From Mycobacterium kansasii ATCC 12478 (GTDB lineage: Bacteria > Actinomycetota > Actinomycetes > Mycobacteriales > Mycobacteriaceae), in the NCBI RefSeq assembly GCF_000157895.3, contig NC_022663.1, forward strand, positions 1,302,001 to 1,366,000: a DNA stretch of 64,000 nt, read 5' to 3'. Below, in pieces: positions 17,677-26,021 of the stretch. The stretch's first letter is position 1. Every line of letters begins with the position of its first letter. Under the pieces are notes generated by a model. The model had not been told where the DNA came from. It did no database searches and worked only from the letters and a program-made list of their open reading frames with translations. Position numbers and translations under genes: made by a program.

Positions 17677-18498
17677 ATGACCACCCTGGGAACTGGCCCT
17701 GATACCCGACGCAGGCTGTCTGCGCCGCGGATCGCCGAAATAGTAGCCGATGAGTTGCGTCGCCAGATCATCGACGGCGAGCTCGCCGACGGTGATCTGC
17801 TACCCCGCCAGGAAGTGCTGGTCGAACAGTTCAACGTCAGCCTCGTGTCGCTGAGGGAGGCGTTGCGGATCTTGGAGACCGAGGGATTGGTGTCCGTCCG
17901 CCGCGGTAACCGAGGCGGGGCCGTCGTGCATGCGCCGGCCAAGACCAGCGCCGCCTACATGCTCGGCCTGCTGCTGCAAAGCGAGTCCGTCGCCGTCAGC
18001 GACCTGGGCGCCGCGTTGCAAGAACTCGAGCCTGCCTGCGCCGCACTGGCGGCCCAACGACCGGACCGCGCAGATACTTTGGTGCCCGAGCTCAAGCAGA
18101 TCAACGATGCCATGGCCGAGCACCTCGATGACGGGCGGCAGTTCACCGAAATCGGCCGTCAATTCCACGATCTCATCGTCCGCGGCTGCGGGAACCACAC
18201 CATCATCGCGGTCGTGGGCAGTCTGGAAACCCTGTGGACCAGCCATGAACAACAATGGGCCGACGAGAGCGCGGCGCGGGGCACCTACCCGTCGTTGGCC
18301 AAACGGCGCGCGGTCCTCAACACCCACATCAAGCTGGCCGAGACGATTGCCGAGGGAGATGTCGACCGGGCCCGGCGCATCGCGTGCCGACACCTCGCCG
18401 ATACCCAGACTTACGTGTTGTCCGGTGGTGGTGAACAACGGATCTATGCCCTGTCGCCGCAGGCGCTGTCACGCCCGCGGGACATCAGGCGCCCCTGA
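17677..18498 (+). CDS. GntR-family regulator, FadR subfamily (FCD domain)
   Basis: The protein has 273 residues. The winged-helix domain covers about residues 15-85: IAEIVADELRRQIIDGEL, PRQEVLVEQFNVSLVSLREA, then GLVSVRRGNRGGAVV. The FCD-type all-helical ligand domain follows, with a predicted metal/ligand pocket (GRQFHDLIVRGCGN, and later LNTHIKLAETIAEGD). FadR-type GntR proteins typically sense acyl-CoAs or organic acids. The gene lies 5 bp before an SDR, and its promoter carries motif copy D. It is the best local candidate for the protein that binds the six-copy motif, but this is inference. Confidence 0.9.
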   Translation: MTTLGTGPDTRRRLSAPRIAEIVADELRRQIIDGELADGDLLPRQEVLVEQFNVSLVSLREALRILETEGLVSVRRGNRGGAVVHAPAKTSAAYMLGLLLQSESVAVSDLGAALQELEPACAALAAQRPDRADTLVPELKQINDAMAEHLDDGRQFTEIGRQFHDLIVRGCGNHTIIAVVGSLETLWTSHEQQWADESAARGTYPSLAKRRAVLNTHIKLAETIAEGDVDRARRIACRHLADTQTYVLSGGGEQRIYALSPQALSRPRDIRRP

Positions 18499-18503
18499 AT
18501 CCG

Positions 18504-19244
18504 GTGCGAACCGCGTTGGTCACCGGCGGCAGCGGTGGAATCGGAAAAGGGTGTGCCAGCAAGCTTTGCGAGCTGGGTTACGACGTGGTGTTGGTGGCGC
18601 GCCGCGAAGGCCCGCTGCGGGCGGCAGCCGCGGAGATCGGCGCGCACTACATTGTCGCCGACGTGTCTGAGCCAGCCGGATTCGCCGCCGCCATAAGTCA
18701 ACTCGACACCATCGATCTCGTCGTGCACGCGGCCGGAACGCTGGGCGGAACCTATGCGCGCAAGCAGACCTTCGAGCAGTGGCGCACGATCATCTCGGCC
18801 AATCTGGATTCCTGTTTTGTGGTGACCTCCGCGGTGCTGCCCCGCATGGGGCCAGGTTCACGGTTGGTCTTCATCTCCTCGTCGGCCGCGCACGAGCCGA
18901 TGCCGGCCCGAACCGCGTACTCGGCATCGAAGGCCGGCATGAACGCCTTTGCGCGCGCGCTGGCGCTCGAGGTCGATCGCGACGGCATCAGCGTCCACCT
19001 GGTGACCCCGGGACCCGTGGAAACCGAGATGCTGCAGGATGTTCCGTTCGAGATGTATGCGATCCAGGTGTCCGACATCGCCGAAACGGTGGCCTGGCTC
19101 GATACCGTCGACTCGTCCGTCGACCTGCCGGAGATCCGACTCAGCGCGGTGCGGCGCGGTCCGTTCGCCCGGCCACCGGTGGTGCCTACCGAGGCCCGCC
19201 GTCGCGCGGGGCTGAAGCCTCCCAGATCTCCGGAAAACCCTTGA
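18504..19244 (+). CDS. Short-chain dehydrogenase/reductase
   Basis: The protein has 246 residues from a GTG start, 5 bp after gntR, so the two are co-transcribed. The Rossmann motif is TGGSGGIG, NAG is replaced by HAAG, and the catalytic set is a serine in FISSSAAHE plus YSASK. It oxidises or reduces a hydroxy/keto group with NAD(P). The C-terminus (after about residue 220) overlaps the convergent LLM gene by 59 bp, a large convergent overlap that shows the 3' ends are coding on both strands. Confidence 0.87.
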   Translation: MRTALVTGGSGGIGKGCASKLCELGYDVVLVARREGPLRAAAAEIGAHYIVADVSEPAGFAAAISQLDTIDLVVHAAGTLGGTYARKQTFEQWRTIISANLDSCFVVTSAVLPRMGPGSRLVFISSSAAHEPMPARTAYSASKAGMNAFARALALEVDRDGISVHLVTPGPVETEMLQDVPFEMYAIQVSDIAETVAWLDTVDSSVDLPEIRLSAVRRGPFARPPVVPTEARRRAGLKPPRSPENP

Positions 19245-20067
19245 TCACCGACTCGCCGAACTCGGCCAGCGAATCCGGCGCGGCGAAGTCGGCGAACCAC
19301 ACGTAGAAGCGCTCGACCCGTTGCGCGGCCAGGCCGACGAAGTGCTCAATCAATTCGTCGGCGTTACCGCATACCAGCCCCGGCCCGAGATAGCCGAATC
19401 GCCGGGCGCTCACCTGGCGTACCGCATCCGGATCGGCTCCCGCCTGGACAAAGCCCACCATCTGCTGCACGGAGATCCGCGCCGATCCCGCAGCCGGGGC
19501 CAGGCGGGACAACCGGTCAAGGTGGTTGGCCTGCAGGTTCCACCAATCCGCGTATTTGCGAACCAGTTCCATCATCCGGCGCCCGCTGCCGCCCAGGATC
19601 AGCGGTATCGGGTGCGCCGGACTGGGCGACTGGGCATTCTCCCCGTCCGCCCAGTACTGCGTGATCAGTGCTAGGTGGCGCTGCAGTTGCTCGACGCGGG
19701 CCACCGGATCCTGCTGACCGACATCGAATCTGGCGAACTCCGCGGGCCACGATCCCGAACCGATGCCGAGCTCGAACCTGCCATCCGACGCCGCTGACAG
19801 CGTCACCGCCTGTTTGGCCAGAACGGCTGGATGCCGGAACGCATCGCAGAGCACCAGGTGGCCGATGCGGAGCCGCTGCGTCCTGGCCGCCACCCAGGTG
19901 GCGACCGTCATTGCCTCCCAGATGTTTTCAGCGGGCTGCCCGGGAGCCTCGAGATGATCGATGAACGCCACACCCTCGAACCCACTGGCTTCGGCCTGCC
20001 GCGCCCGCTCCACGAAATCTGTCACCGGCAACCGCACCTGCGGCAGGAACAGATACCACTCGACCAT
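19186..20067 (-). CDS. Luciferase-like (LLM class) F420-dependent oxidoreductase
   Basis: The protein has 293 residues from the ATG at 20067. An ATG at 20079 adds MGGH. LLM features include MVEWYLFLPQVR, AEASGFEGVAFIDH, LRIGHLVLCDAFRHPAVLAK, SDGRFELGIGSGSW and PIPLILGGSGRRMMELV. In mycobacteria such proteins commonly use cofactor F420, although flavin use is also possible. The gene is divergent from the acyl-CoA dehydrogenase operon, with motif copy E between. It overlaps the SDR at its 3' end. A role in oxidising a ring or alcohol in the same pathway is inferred. Confidence 0.85.
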   Translation of the reverse strand: MVEWYLFLPQVRLPVTDFVERARQAEASGFEGVAFIDHLEAPGQPAENIWEAMTVATWVAARTQRLRIGHLVLCDAFRHPAVLAKQAVTLSAASDGRFELGIGSGSWPAEFARFDVGQQDPVARVEQLQRHLALITQYWADGENAQSPSPAHPIPLILGGSGRRMMELVRKYADWWNLQANHLDRLSRLAPAAGSARISVQQMVGFVQAGADPDAVRQVSARRFGYLGPGLVCGNADELIEHFVGLAAQRVERFYVWFADFAAPDSLAEFGESVIKGFPEIWEASAPRDGGPR

Positions 20068-20125
20068 ATGCCCACCCATGCGTGTCCGGCAGTGTCCAGC
20101 GTGATTGCGCCGGATCGCCTAGTTT

Positions 20126-20145
20126 ACTATTTTTATTATGTTAGG
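20126..20145. promoter_or_regulatory. Copy E of the recurring 20-bp motif, at the acyl-CoA dehydrogenase operon promoter
   Basis: ACTATTTTTATTATGTTAGG contains a good -10-like TATGTT (20137-20142) ending 9 bp before the ATG at 20152, so the transcript may have a very short leader. It is shared with the divergent LLM gene. Confidence 0.55.
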
Positions 20146-20151
20146 GGTGTT

Positions 20152-21201
20152 ATGGATGTCGGTCTGACTTCAGAGCAGCTGGCGCTGCGCGACACCGTGC
20201 GCGACATCCTGCGCGCCGAGTGCCCACCCGACGTCGCCCGGCAGGCAATCACCGATCCCGAGCGCTGGCGCGCGCTGTGGAAGACGGTCGTCGGGCTTGG
20301 CTGGACCGAACTCGCCGTGGCCGATTCGGCCGGTGACTTCGGCCCCGTCGAGCTGGTGCTGGTGCTCGAAGAATGCGGCGCGGCCATCGCCCCGATCCCG
20401 TTGCTGAGCAGCGTCGGCCTGGCCGCGGGCGTGTTGCGGGCCTGCCGTCTCGACGATGTGCTGGCCGAGATCGCCGGAGGTGTCGTCGCAACGCTGGCCG
20501 TCCACTCCCCCGGACACCGGCTGCCGCGGCCACCCATGACGCTGCACGACGGACGCCTGCGCGGCCATGCCGTCGCGGTGCCCAATCTGGTTCGGGCCGA
20601 GCTGATCGTCACGCTGGCGACGTCGGACCAGGGCCCGGTGGCCGCGGTCGCGCGCGTCGGCGACGGGGCGGTCATCCAACCCCGAGAGTCGACCGATCCC
20701 GCGCAACCCGTCGCCGACGTCGAGATCGACACGCCCGCGGTAGCCACCGCACCGGTCGCCGGCATCGAACCGGTGCTGACGACACCGCTGATAGCCGCCG
20801 CCGCCGACCTGGTCGGAGTGGCGAGCGCGGTGCTGCACCGCGCCGTCGAACACGCCAAGACCCGACACCAGTTCGGCAAGCCGATCGGCGCGTTCCAGGC
20901 AATCAAGCACGCGCTGGCCGACAACTACGTCAGCATCGAACGCGCCCGCAGCCTGACCTACGCGGCGGCGGCCGACCCCGACGTCACCTGGGCCGCGGCC
21001 GCGCTGGCCAAGGCCGCGGCCGGCGAGGCCGCGACCCGCTGTGCGCGCACCGCCGTCCAGGTGCACGGCGCCCTGGCCCAGACCTGGGAACACGACATCC
21101 ACCTCTATGTCCGGCATGCCTGGCAGGGCGCCGCCATGCTGGGCGACAGCCGCGCGCTGTACCACGAGGTGGGCCGGCGCTTCGCAGGCGGTGCGGCATG
21201 A
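20152..21201 (+). CDS. Acyl-CoA dehydrogenase, first of four (short alpha/beta-type subunit)
   Basis: The protein has 349 residues from the ATG at 20152. The frame is open further upstream but there it runs through the LLM gene on the other strand. Family marks are MDVGLTSEQLALRDTVRDIL, GLGWTELAVADSAGDFGPVE, RHQFGKPIGAFQAIKHALAD and VQVHGALAQTWEHDIHLYV. It is short for a homotetrameric dehydrogenase. Mycobacterial FadE pairs of this kind form alpha2-beta2 heterotetramers acting on bulky acyl-CoAs. It overlaps the next gene by ATGA. Confidence 0.87.
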   Translation: MDVGLTSEQLALRDTVRDILRAECPPDVARQAITDPERWRALWKTVVGLGWTELAVADSAGDFGPVELVLVLEECGAAIAPIPLLSSVGLAAGVLRACRLDDVLAEIAGGVVATLAVHSPGHRLPRPPMTLHDGRLRGHAVAVPNLVRAELIVTLATSDQGPVAAVARVGDGAVIQPRESTDPAQPVADVEIDTPAVATAPVAGIEPVLTTPLIAAAADLVGVASAVLHRAVEHAKTRHQFGKPIGAFQAIKHALADNYVSIERARSLTYAAAADPDVTWAAAALAKAAAGEAATRCARTAVQVHGALAQTWEHDIHLYVRHAWQGAAMLGDSRALYHEVGRRFAGGAA

Positions 21202-22304
21202 CGACTTCCCTGACGGCGCCGGTCGAAGAGTTTGCCGAGTGGCTGACCGAGTTCCTGCCCGACGACTACTACCAGCGATATCGCCAGTACCGCTGGGACA
21301 TTCGGTTGCGACGCGAGTATCAGCGGGCCGCCTTCGAGGCGGGGTGGATCCAACCCACCTGGCCCCGCGAGCATGGTGGCCGTTCGCTGAACCTGCGCGA
21401 TGCGATGGAAATCCGGATCCAGGCCGCGCTGCGCTCTGCCCCCAAACTGCCCAACATCGCCGGACCCAACGTCGCCGCACCCGGCATCCGGCAATTCGGC
21501 ACACCCGAGCAGATCGACCGGCTGCTGGTTCCGCTGCTGCGCGGTGACGAGTGGTGGGCGCTGGGCATGTCCGAACCGGAGGCCGGGTCTGACTTCGCCG
21601 GCCTGCGCACCCGCGCCGAGCGCGATGGAGATCTGTTCCGGGTCAACGGCCACAAGGTCTGGACGACGCAGGCCCATGAGTCGCGGTGGTGCACCCTGTA
21701 CGCCCGAACCGACCCCGATGCGCCGAAACACCGCGGCATCTCGTGTCTCATCCTCGACCTGCACTCGCCCGGGGTGCGTGTCGAACCCATCCGGATGGCG
21801 TCGGCGTCCGACGAGACGTTCTGCGAGGTCTTCCTCGACGACGTCGAAGTGCCCGTCGACAACCTTCTGGGTCCCTGCAACGGCGGCTGGAACGTGGCGT
21901 TGGCGTCGTTGCATCATGAGCGCCAGATGATCTGGATCATGAACTGGGTCGAGATCAAACGCGGCCTCGACTCGGTACGCGGCACCCGCGACCCCGGCAA
22001 CTACGCCGATCTGGGCTCGCTACTGGCCGATGCCGAGGCGCTACGGGCCACCGGCTACCGCGCCCTGAGCAACGAACTCGCCGGCCGGCCCACCCCCGAG
22101 GCCGACATCCTCAAGCTGCTCGGATCGGTTACCCTGCAACGGGTTTGGGATCTGAGCGCGGCGGCTGCGGGCCCGGCTTCGACCGGTGACGCCGACCTGC
22201 TCTTCGAACGCCAGGATGCGCTTGCCGCGACCATCTACGGCGGAACCTCCGAGGTCCAGCGCAACATCATCGCCGAGCGGCTGCTCGGGCTGCCGAAGGG
22301 ATGA
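21198..22304 (+). CDS. Acyl-CoA dehydrogenase, second of four
   Basis: The protein has 368 residues. FAD/substrate motifs are WALGMSEPEAGSDFAGLRTR and NGHKVWTTQAHESRWC. The C-terminal IYGGTSEVQRNIIAERLLG has Gly where medium-chain dehydrogenases have the catalytic Glu. It starts inside the stop of the first subunit and ends in an ATGA overlap with the third gene, so it is translated as part of a coupled unit. Together with the short first protein it probably forms a heteromeric dehydrogenase. Confidence 0.88.
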   Translation: MTTSLTAPVEEFAEWLTEFLPDDYYQRYRQYRWDIRLRREYQRAAFEAGWIQPTWPREHGGRSLNLRDAMEIRIQAALRSAPKLPNIAGPNVAAPGIRQFGTPEQIDRLLVPLLRGDEWWALGMSEPEAGSDFAGLRTRAERDGDLFRVNGHKVWTTQAHESRWCTLYARTDPDAPKHRGISCLILDLHSPGVRVEPIRMASASDETFCEVFLDDVEVPVDNLLGPCNGGWNVALASLHHERQMIWIMNWVEIKRGLDSVRGTRDPGNYADLGSLLADAEALRATGYRALSNELAGRPTPEADILKLLGSVTLQRVWDLSAAAAGPASTGDADLLFERQDALAATIYGGTSEVQRNIIAERLLGLPKG

Positions 22305-23476
22305 CGACGATGGATTACGACCTCGGCGATGACGCCGCTGAACTGCGAACCCGGCTGCGGCAGTTGATCGCCAACCACGTGCCGGCCGGCTTCCTCGGTG
22401 CCTGCACCGACGACCCCCAAGACCTGGCCACCACCGAGTCGTTCTGCAAACTCCTGGCCGCCGAAGGGCTGCTGGCGCTGGCGTGGCCGAAAGAGCATGG
22501 CGGCGGCGGAGGTTCGATCTGGCAACAGACCGTGCTGCGCGAAGAGATGTGGGCCCACCACGAGCCGCGCGGTCCTCAGTATATGGGCATCAACTGGGTA
22601 GGCCCGGCGATCATGCGACACGGAACGGCGGCGCAGAAGGCCAAGCACCTCTCGGCGATCGCGGCGGGCGAAGTGGTGTGGTGCCAAGGTTTTTCCGAAC
22701 CGGAGGCCGGAACAGATCTTGCCTCGCTGCGCACCCGCGCCCTCCCGGACGGCCCGAACGGCCCGAACGGAACAGGCTGGCGCATTACCGGCCAGAAAGT
22801 GTGGACGTCGTATGCCCAGATGGCCTCCTGGTGCGTGCTGGCGGCCTGTACACACCCGGATGCTCCTAAACCCAAGCGGCTCACTCTGTTTCTGATCCCG
22901 ATGGACCGGCCCGGCATCACCGTTCGGCCGATTCCGTCGATGCTGGGCCCGCATCACCTCAACGAGATGTTTCTCGACGGCGTACCCGCCTTCCCCGGCG
23001 ATGTGCTCGGCGAGCCCGGCGACGGTTGGCGAATCATGAGGGAGGCGTTGGCCTTCGAACGCGTGGGCATCGCCCGTTACGCGCGCTGCGAATCGTTGCT
23101 GCACCGGCTGCGCACCGAACTCGGCGACGACTGGGACCGGCTGCCCGAATCCATTCGCATCCGCTGGGTGCGCGCGCTTGTTGACTTACGGGTGGCCAGA
23201 CTGCTGGCCTATCGAGCGGTGTCGCTGCAGGAGGACCCGCGGGCGGGTGCGGCGGCCAGCGCCGCCCGCATCGCGACCACCATCTGCGACCAACAGGTCG
23301 CCGAACTGCTTTTCGACGTGCTGGGTCCGGCGGCGCTGGACAGCGGTGTCACGGCCCCGCTGCACGGCGCGATCGAAGATCACTGGCGCTACGCGCAGGC
23401 GGCCACCGTGGCGTCGGGCACCATCGAAGTACAGCGCATGCTCGTGGCACGAGACGTCTTGGGGGAACACCGATGA
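22301..23476 (+). CDS. Acyl-CoA dehydrogenase, third of four
   Basis: The protein has 391 residues. It shows WCQGFSEPEAGTDLASLRTR, ITGQKVWTSYAQMASWC and the terminal ASGTIEVQRMLVARDVLG, where the usual YGGT is replaced by ASGT. The N-terminal half (LRTRLRQLIANHVPAGFLG) is typical of FadE17/FadE-like proteins. It is coupled by 4-bp overlaps on both sides. It probably forms the second heteromeric pair with the next, shorter protein. Confidence 0.88.
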   Translation: MTTMDYDLGDDAAELRTRLRQLIANHVPAGFLGACTDDPQDLATTESFCKLLAAEGLLALAWPKEHGGGGGSIWQQTVLREEMWAHHEPRGPQYMGINWVGPAIMRHGTAAQKAKHLSAIAAGEVVWCQGFSEPEAGTDLASLRTRALPDGPNGPNGTGWRITGQKVWTSYAQMASWCVLAACTHPDAPKPKRLTLFLIPMDRPGITVRPIPSMLGPHHLNEMFLDGVPAFPGDVLGEPGDGWRIMREALAFERVGIARYARCESLLHRLRTELGDDWDRLPESIRIRWVRALVDLRVARLLAYRAVSLQEDPRAGAAASAARIATTICDQQVAELLFDVLGPAALDSGVTAPLHGAIEDHWRYAQAATVASGTIEVQRMLVARDVLGEHR

Positions 23477-24408
23477 ATACCGAACTGCCGCAGGCTATTA
23501 CCGACTTCGCCGCCGTCGCGGCCAAACGGCTCGCGCGGGTCGGCGGCCCGCCGGCGGCGCTGCGGGCCGAGACCGACGACACCGTTCGCTACACGGCGCG
23601 CGAGGCTTTGGCGCAGCTGGGTGCATTCGAGCTCGACGTGCGATCCGCGCCTGACGATCTGCTGGCCGCCGCGGTGCTGTGCCAGGCCGCCGGCGCCGCC
23701 GCGCTACCCTATCCAGTCGTCGAAGAGCTGTTGGCCATCGACGGCGCCCGCCTGGCGCTGGTGAATCCGCAAGCACCCCGCGTCGACCACGGCGACTTGC
23801 CCGGTGACTGGATCGCCACCGACCTCGACGGCACTCGTTATCCGGTGCAACCGGCATCGCGCACCGCCGCCAAACTGGGGCCGTTTCTGGTGCCGGCCAC
23901 CCTGGGCGCGCCCGACGGAACCGTGCCGGACAGCGACGTTAACCTTCACCTTGTGCTGGGATCGTGGCGGATGCTGGGAGCGGTACAGCAGTCGCTGAAC
24001 ATCGCCACGAACCACGTGCGGAGCCGCATTCAGTTCGGCAGGCCGCTGGCCGATTTCCAGGCCGTCAGGTTCGCCGTCGCCGATGCGTCAGTCGCGGCCC
24101 GCGGGCTTTTCGAACTCGCCAAGCACACCGTGAGCCGATCGCAATCGACTGCGCCGCTAGTGGGTTCGGCCGACGCACTGGTGCTGCGGCTCAAGGCCGC
24201 CGACACCGCGCGGCAGGTGCTGCGCACCTCGCACCAACTGCTCGGCGCGCTGGGCTTCTGCGACGAGTCCGACATCAGCGTGCTGGACCGGCACACCCAA
24301 CCGCTGATCCGGTTGCCGTTGAGCACCGAAGCACTCAGCCGGCGCCTGATCTCCGATGTCCGTGACGGCTATCTGGAGACGCTCTGCACCGGGCCGGTGC
24401 CGGCATGA
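23473..24408 (+). CDS. Acyl-CoA dehydrogenase, fourth of four (short)
   Basis: The protein has 311 residues and is the shortest of the set. RIQFGRPLADFQAVRFAVADA is the conserved dehydrogenase helix, and SHQLLGALGFCDESDISVLDRHT replaces the usual QVHGG region. The N-terminal domain is compact. The size fits the small partner in an alpha2-beta2 FadE complex. It overlaps the AMP-ligase start by ATGA. Confidence 0.83.
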   Translation: MNTELPQAITDFAAVAAKRLARVGGPPAALRAETDDTVRYTAREALAQLGAFELDVRSAPDDLLAAAVLCQAAGAAALPYPVVEELLAIDGARLALVNPQAPRVDHGDLPGDWIATDLDGTRYPVQPASRTAAKLGPFLVPATLGAPDGTVPDSDVNLHLVLGSWRMLGAVQQSLNIATNHVRSRIQFGRPLADFQAVRFAVADASVAARGLFELAKHTVSRSQSTAPLVGSADALVLRLKAADTARQVLRTSHQLLGALGFCDESDISVLDRHTQPLIRLPLSTEALSRRLISDVRDGYLETLCTGPVPA

Positions 24409-25901
24409 GCCGCGCCCAACCCATCGGATCCTCGGCCACCCCGAACCCGCTGGCCGACGGCATCCCATTCGGAACCAGACTGCAGGATCTGGCCGAGCAG
24501 CGAAGCGACGACGCGGCCCTGACCACCGTCGCGCCCGACGGCAGCACCCGCACGCTGACCTTTGCCGAACTCGACGCCCGGGCCAATCAATGGGCGCGGG
24601 CGCTGGACGCGAGTGGCGCCCAGATAGGTTCTCTGGTCGCCATCGCGATCCCCAATTCGGTGCACCTCATACTGACCGTACTGGGCTGCTGGAAGATCGG
24701 TGCGGTTCCCGTTCCCATGCACTGGGACCTACCCGAGTGGGAGCGAAACCGGGTGCTGGACGTGATCGACGCCGCCGTGGTGATCGACGAGAGGAGCCGC
24801 TGGGAACTGGAAGTGCGCGCCACCGTCGAGTCGGAAAGCCCACTGCCCGAAGCTGTTTCACCCACTGCCCATGGAATTTGCAGCAGCGGGTCAACCGGTG
24901 TGCCCAAGGTGATCCTCAACCTGGCGCCGTCGCTGTGGACGCCTCAGCACAGCGAGCCGTTCTTGTCGGCATGGACATCGGTGGCTCAGCCGCAGACCAT
25001 ACTGGTGCCCGCGCCGATGTACCACACCAACGGCTTTGCCACCCTGCACTTCCTGTTGGGCGGCGATCATTTGGTGGTGCTGGAAAAGTTCGATGCCGCG
25101 CGGGTGGTCGACACCGTCGAGCAATACCGGATCACCAACTTCACGGCCACCCCGACCATGCTCAAGCGCATCGCCGCGGTTCCCGACATTAGTCGGCGCG
25201 ACTTGTCCAGCATCGACTTCATCTTGCAGGGCGCCGCAGTAATGCCGCCCACGCTGCTGCACACCTGGTTCGAGTTACTGAGCCCGGAACAGATTGTGAT
25301 GGCCTACGGCATGACCGAAAATCTCGGGCTCACCGCCCTGCGCGGCGACGAATGGCTGACGCATCAGGGCAGCGTCGGCCGCGGCTTCCGGGACACCGAG
25401 ATCCGCATCCTGGACGCCGATCAGCAGCCACTGGGCCCCGGCGAGCAGGGCGAGGTGTATTTGCGCGCGCCGATGAGCGCGGGATACCGCTATCTTGGTG
25501 GCGCGCCGCCACTTCCGTCGACCGAAGACGGGTTTCGGTCCGCCGGCGACATCGGTCACCTAGACGAGGATGGCTACCTCTACATCACCGACCGTCGCGC
25601 CGACATGATCATCACCGGCGGCGCCAACGTCTTTCCCGCCGAGGTCGAGTCCGCGCTGGCGGGGCACCCCGACATCGCCGACGTCGTGGTCATCGGCATC
25701 TCGGACCCGCACTGGGGACGCCGGGTCCATGCCGTAGTGCAAGCCGCGGCGCCGCTGACCGAAGAACAGGTGATTGATTACGCCAAGAACCGGCTCGCCC
25801 CCTACAAGGTGCCCAAGACGGTGGAATTCGTCGATCGGATTCCCCGCACGGCGGCTACCAAGGTCAATCGCTCGGCCATGATCGCCGCCCGGGGCGGCTG
25901 A
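24405..25901 (+). CDS. AMP-dependent acyl-CoA synthetase (FadD-like), end of the dehydrogenase operon
   Basis: The protein has 498 residues. It has the shortened P-loop GICSSGSTGVPKVILNLAPS, then VMAYGMTENLGLTAL, RSAGDIGHLDEDGYLYITDR, the hinge DMIITGGANVFPAEVE and the catalytic Lys region PRTAATKVNRSAMI. It activates an acid to its CoA ester, the substrate for the four upstream dehydrogenases. A helical N-terminus (TRLQDLAEQRSDDAALT) and NSVHLILTVLGCWKIGAVPVP are typical of ANL ligases. The gene ends the operon, and a PE gene follows after 120 bp. Confidence 0.9.
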   Translation: MSRAQPIGSSATPNPLADGIPFGTRLQDLAEQRSDDAALTTVAPDGSTRTLTFAELDARANQWARALDASGAQIGSLVAIAIPNSVHLILTVLGCWKIGAVPVPMHWDLPEWERNRVLDVIDAAVVIDERSRWELEVRATVESESPLPEAVSPTAHGICSSGSTGVPKVILNLAPSLWTPQHSEPFLSAWTSVAQPQTILVPAPMYHTNGFATLHFLLGGDHLVVLEKFDAARVVDTVEQYRITNFTATPTMLKRIAAVPDISRRDLSSIDFILQGAAVMPPTLLHTWFELLSPEQIVMAYGMTENLGLTALRGDEWLTHQGSVGRGFRDTEIRILDADQQPLGPGEQGEVYLRAPMSAGYRYLGGAPPLPSTEDGFRSAGDIGHLDEDGYLYITDRRADMIITGGANVFPAEVESALAGHPDIADVVVIGISDPHWGRRVHAVVQAAAPLTEEQVIDYAKNRLAPYKVPKTVEFVDRIPRTAATKVNRSAMIAARGG

Positions 25902-26021
25902 GCTTCGCAAACAGTGGACGCGACCGGAAATGCGGAGGCATAAACGCCGGACACACCGGTGCGACCCGCTCTACGCTCACTGGTAACGCTTCCGGCCCTC
26001 ATCGTTGAGAAGGACGGTCCG

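Noticed and set aside
20373..22304. Long frame starting inside the first acyl-CoA dehydrogenase and running into the second
   Set aside because: The part before 21198 reads as low-complexity Arg/Gly protein in the wrong frame; the second dehydrogenase starts naturally at 21198.
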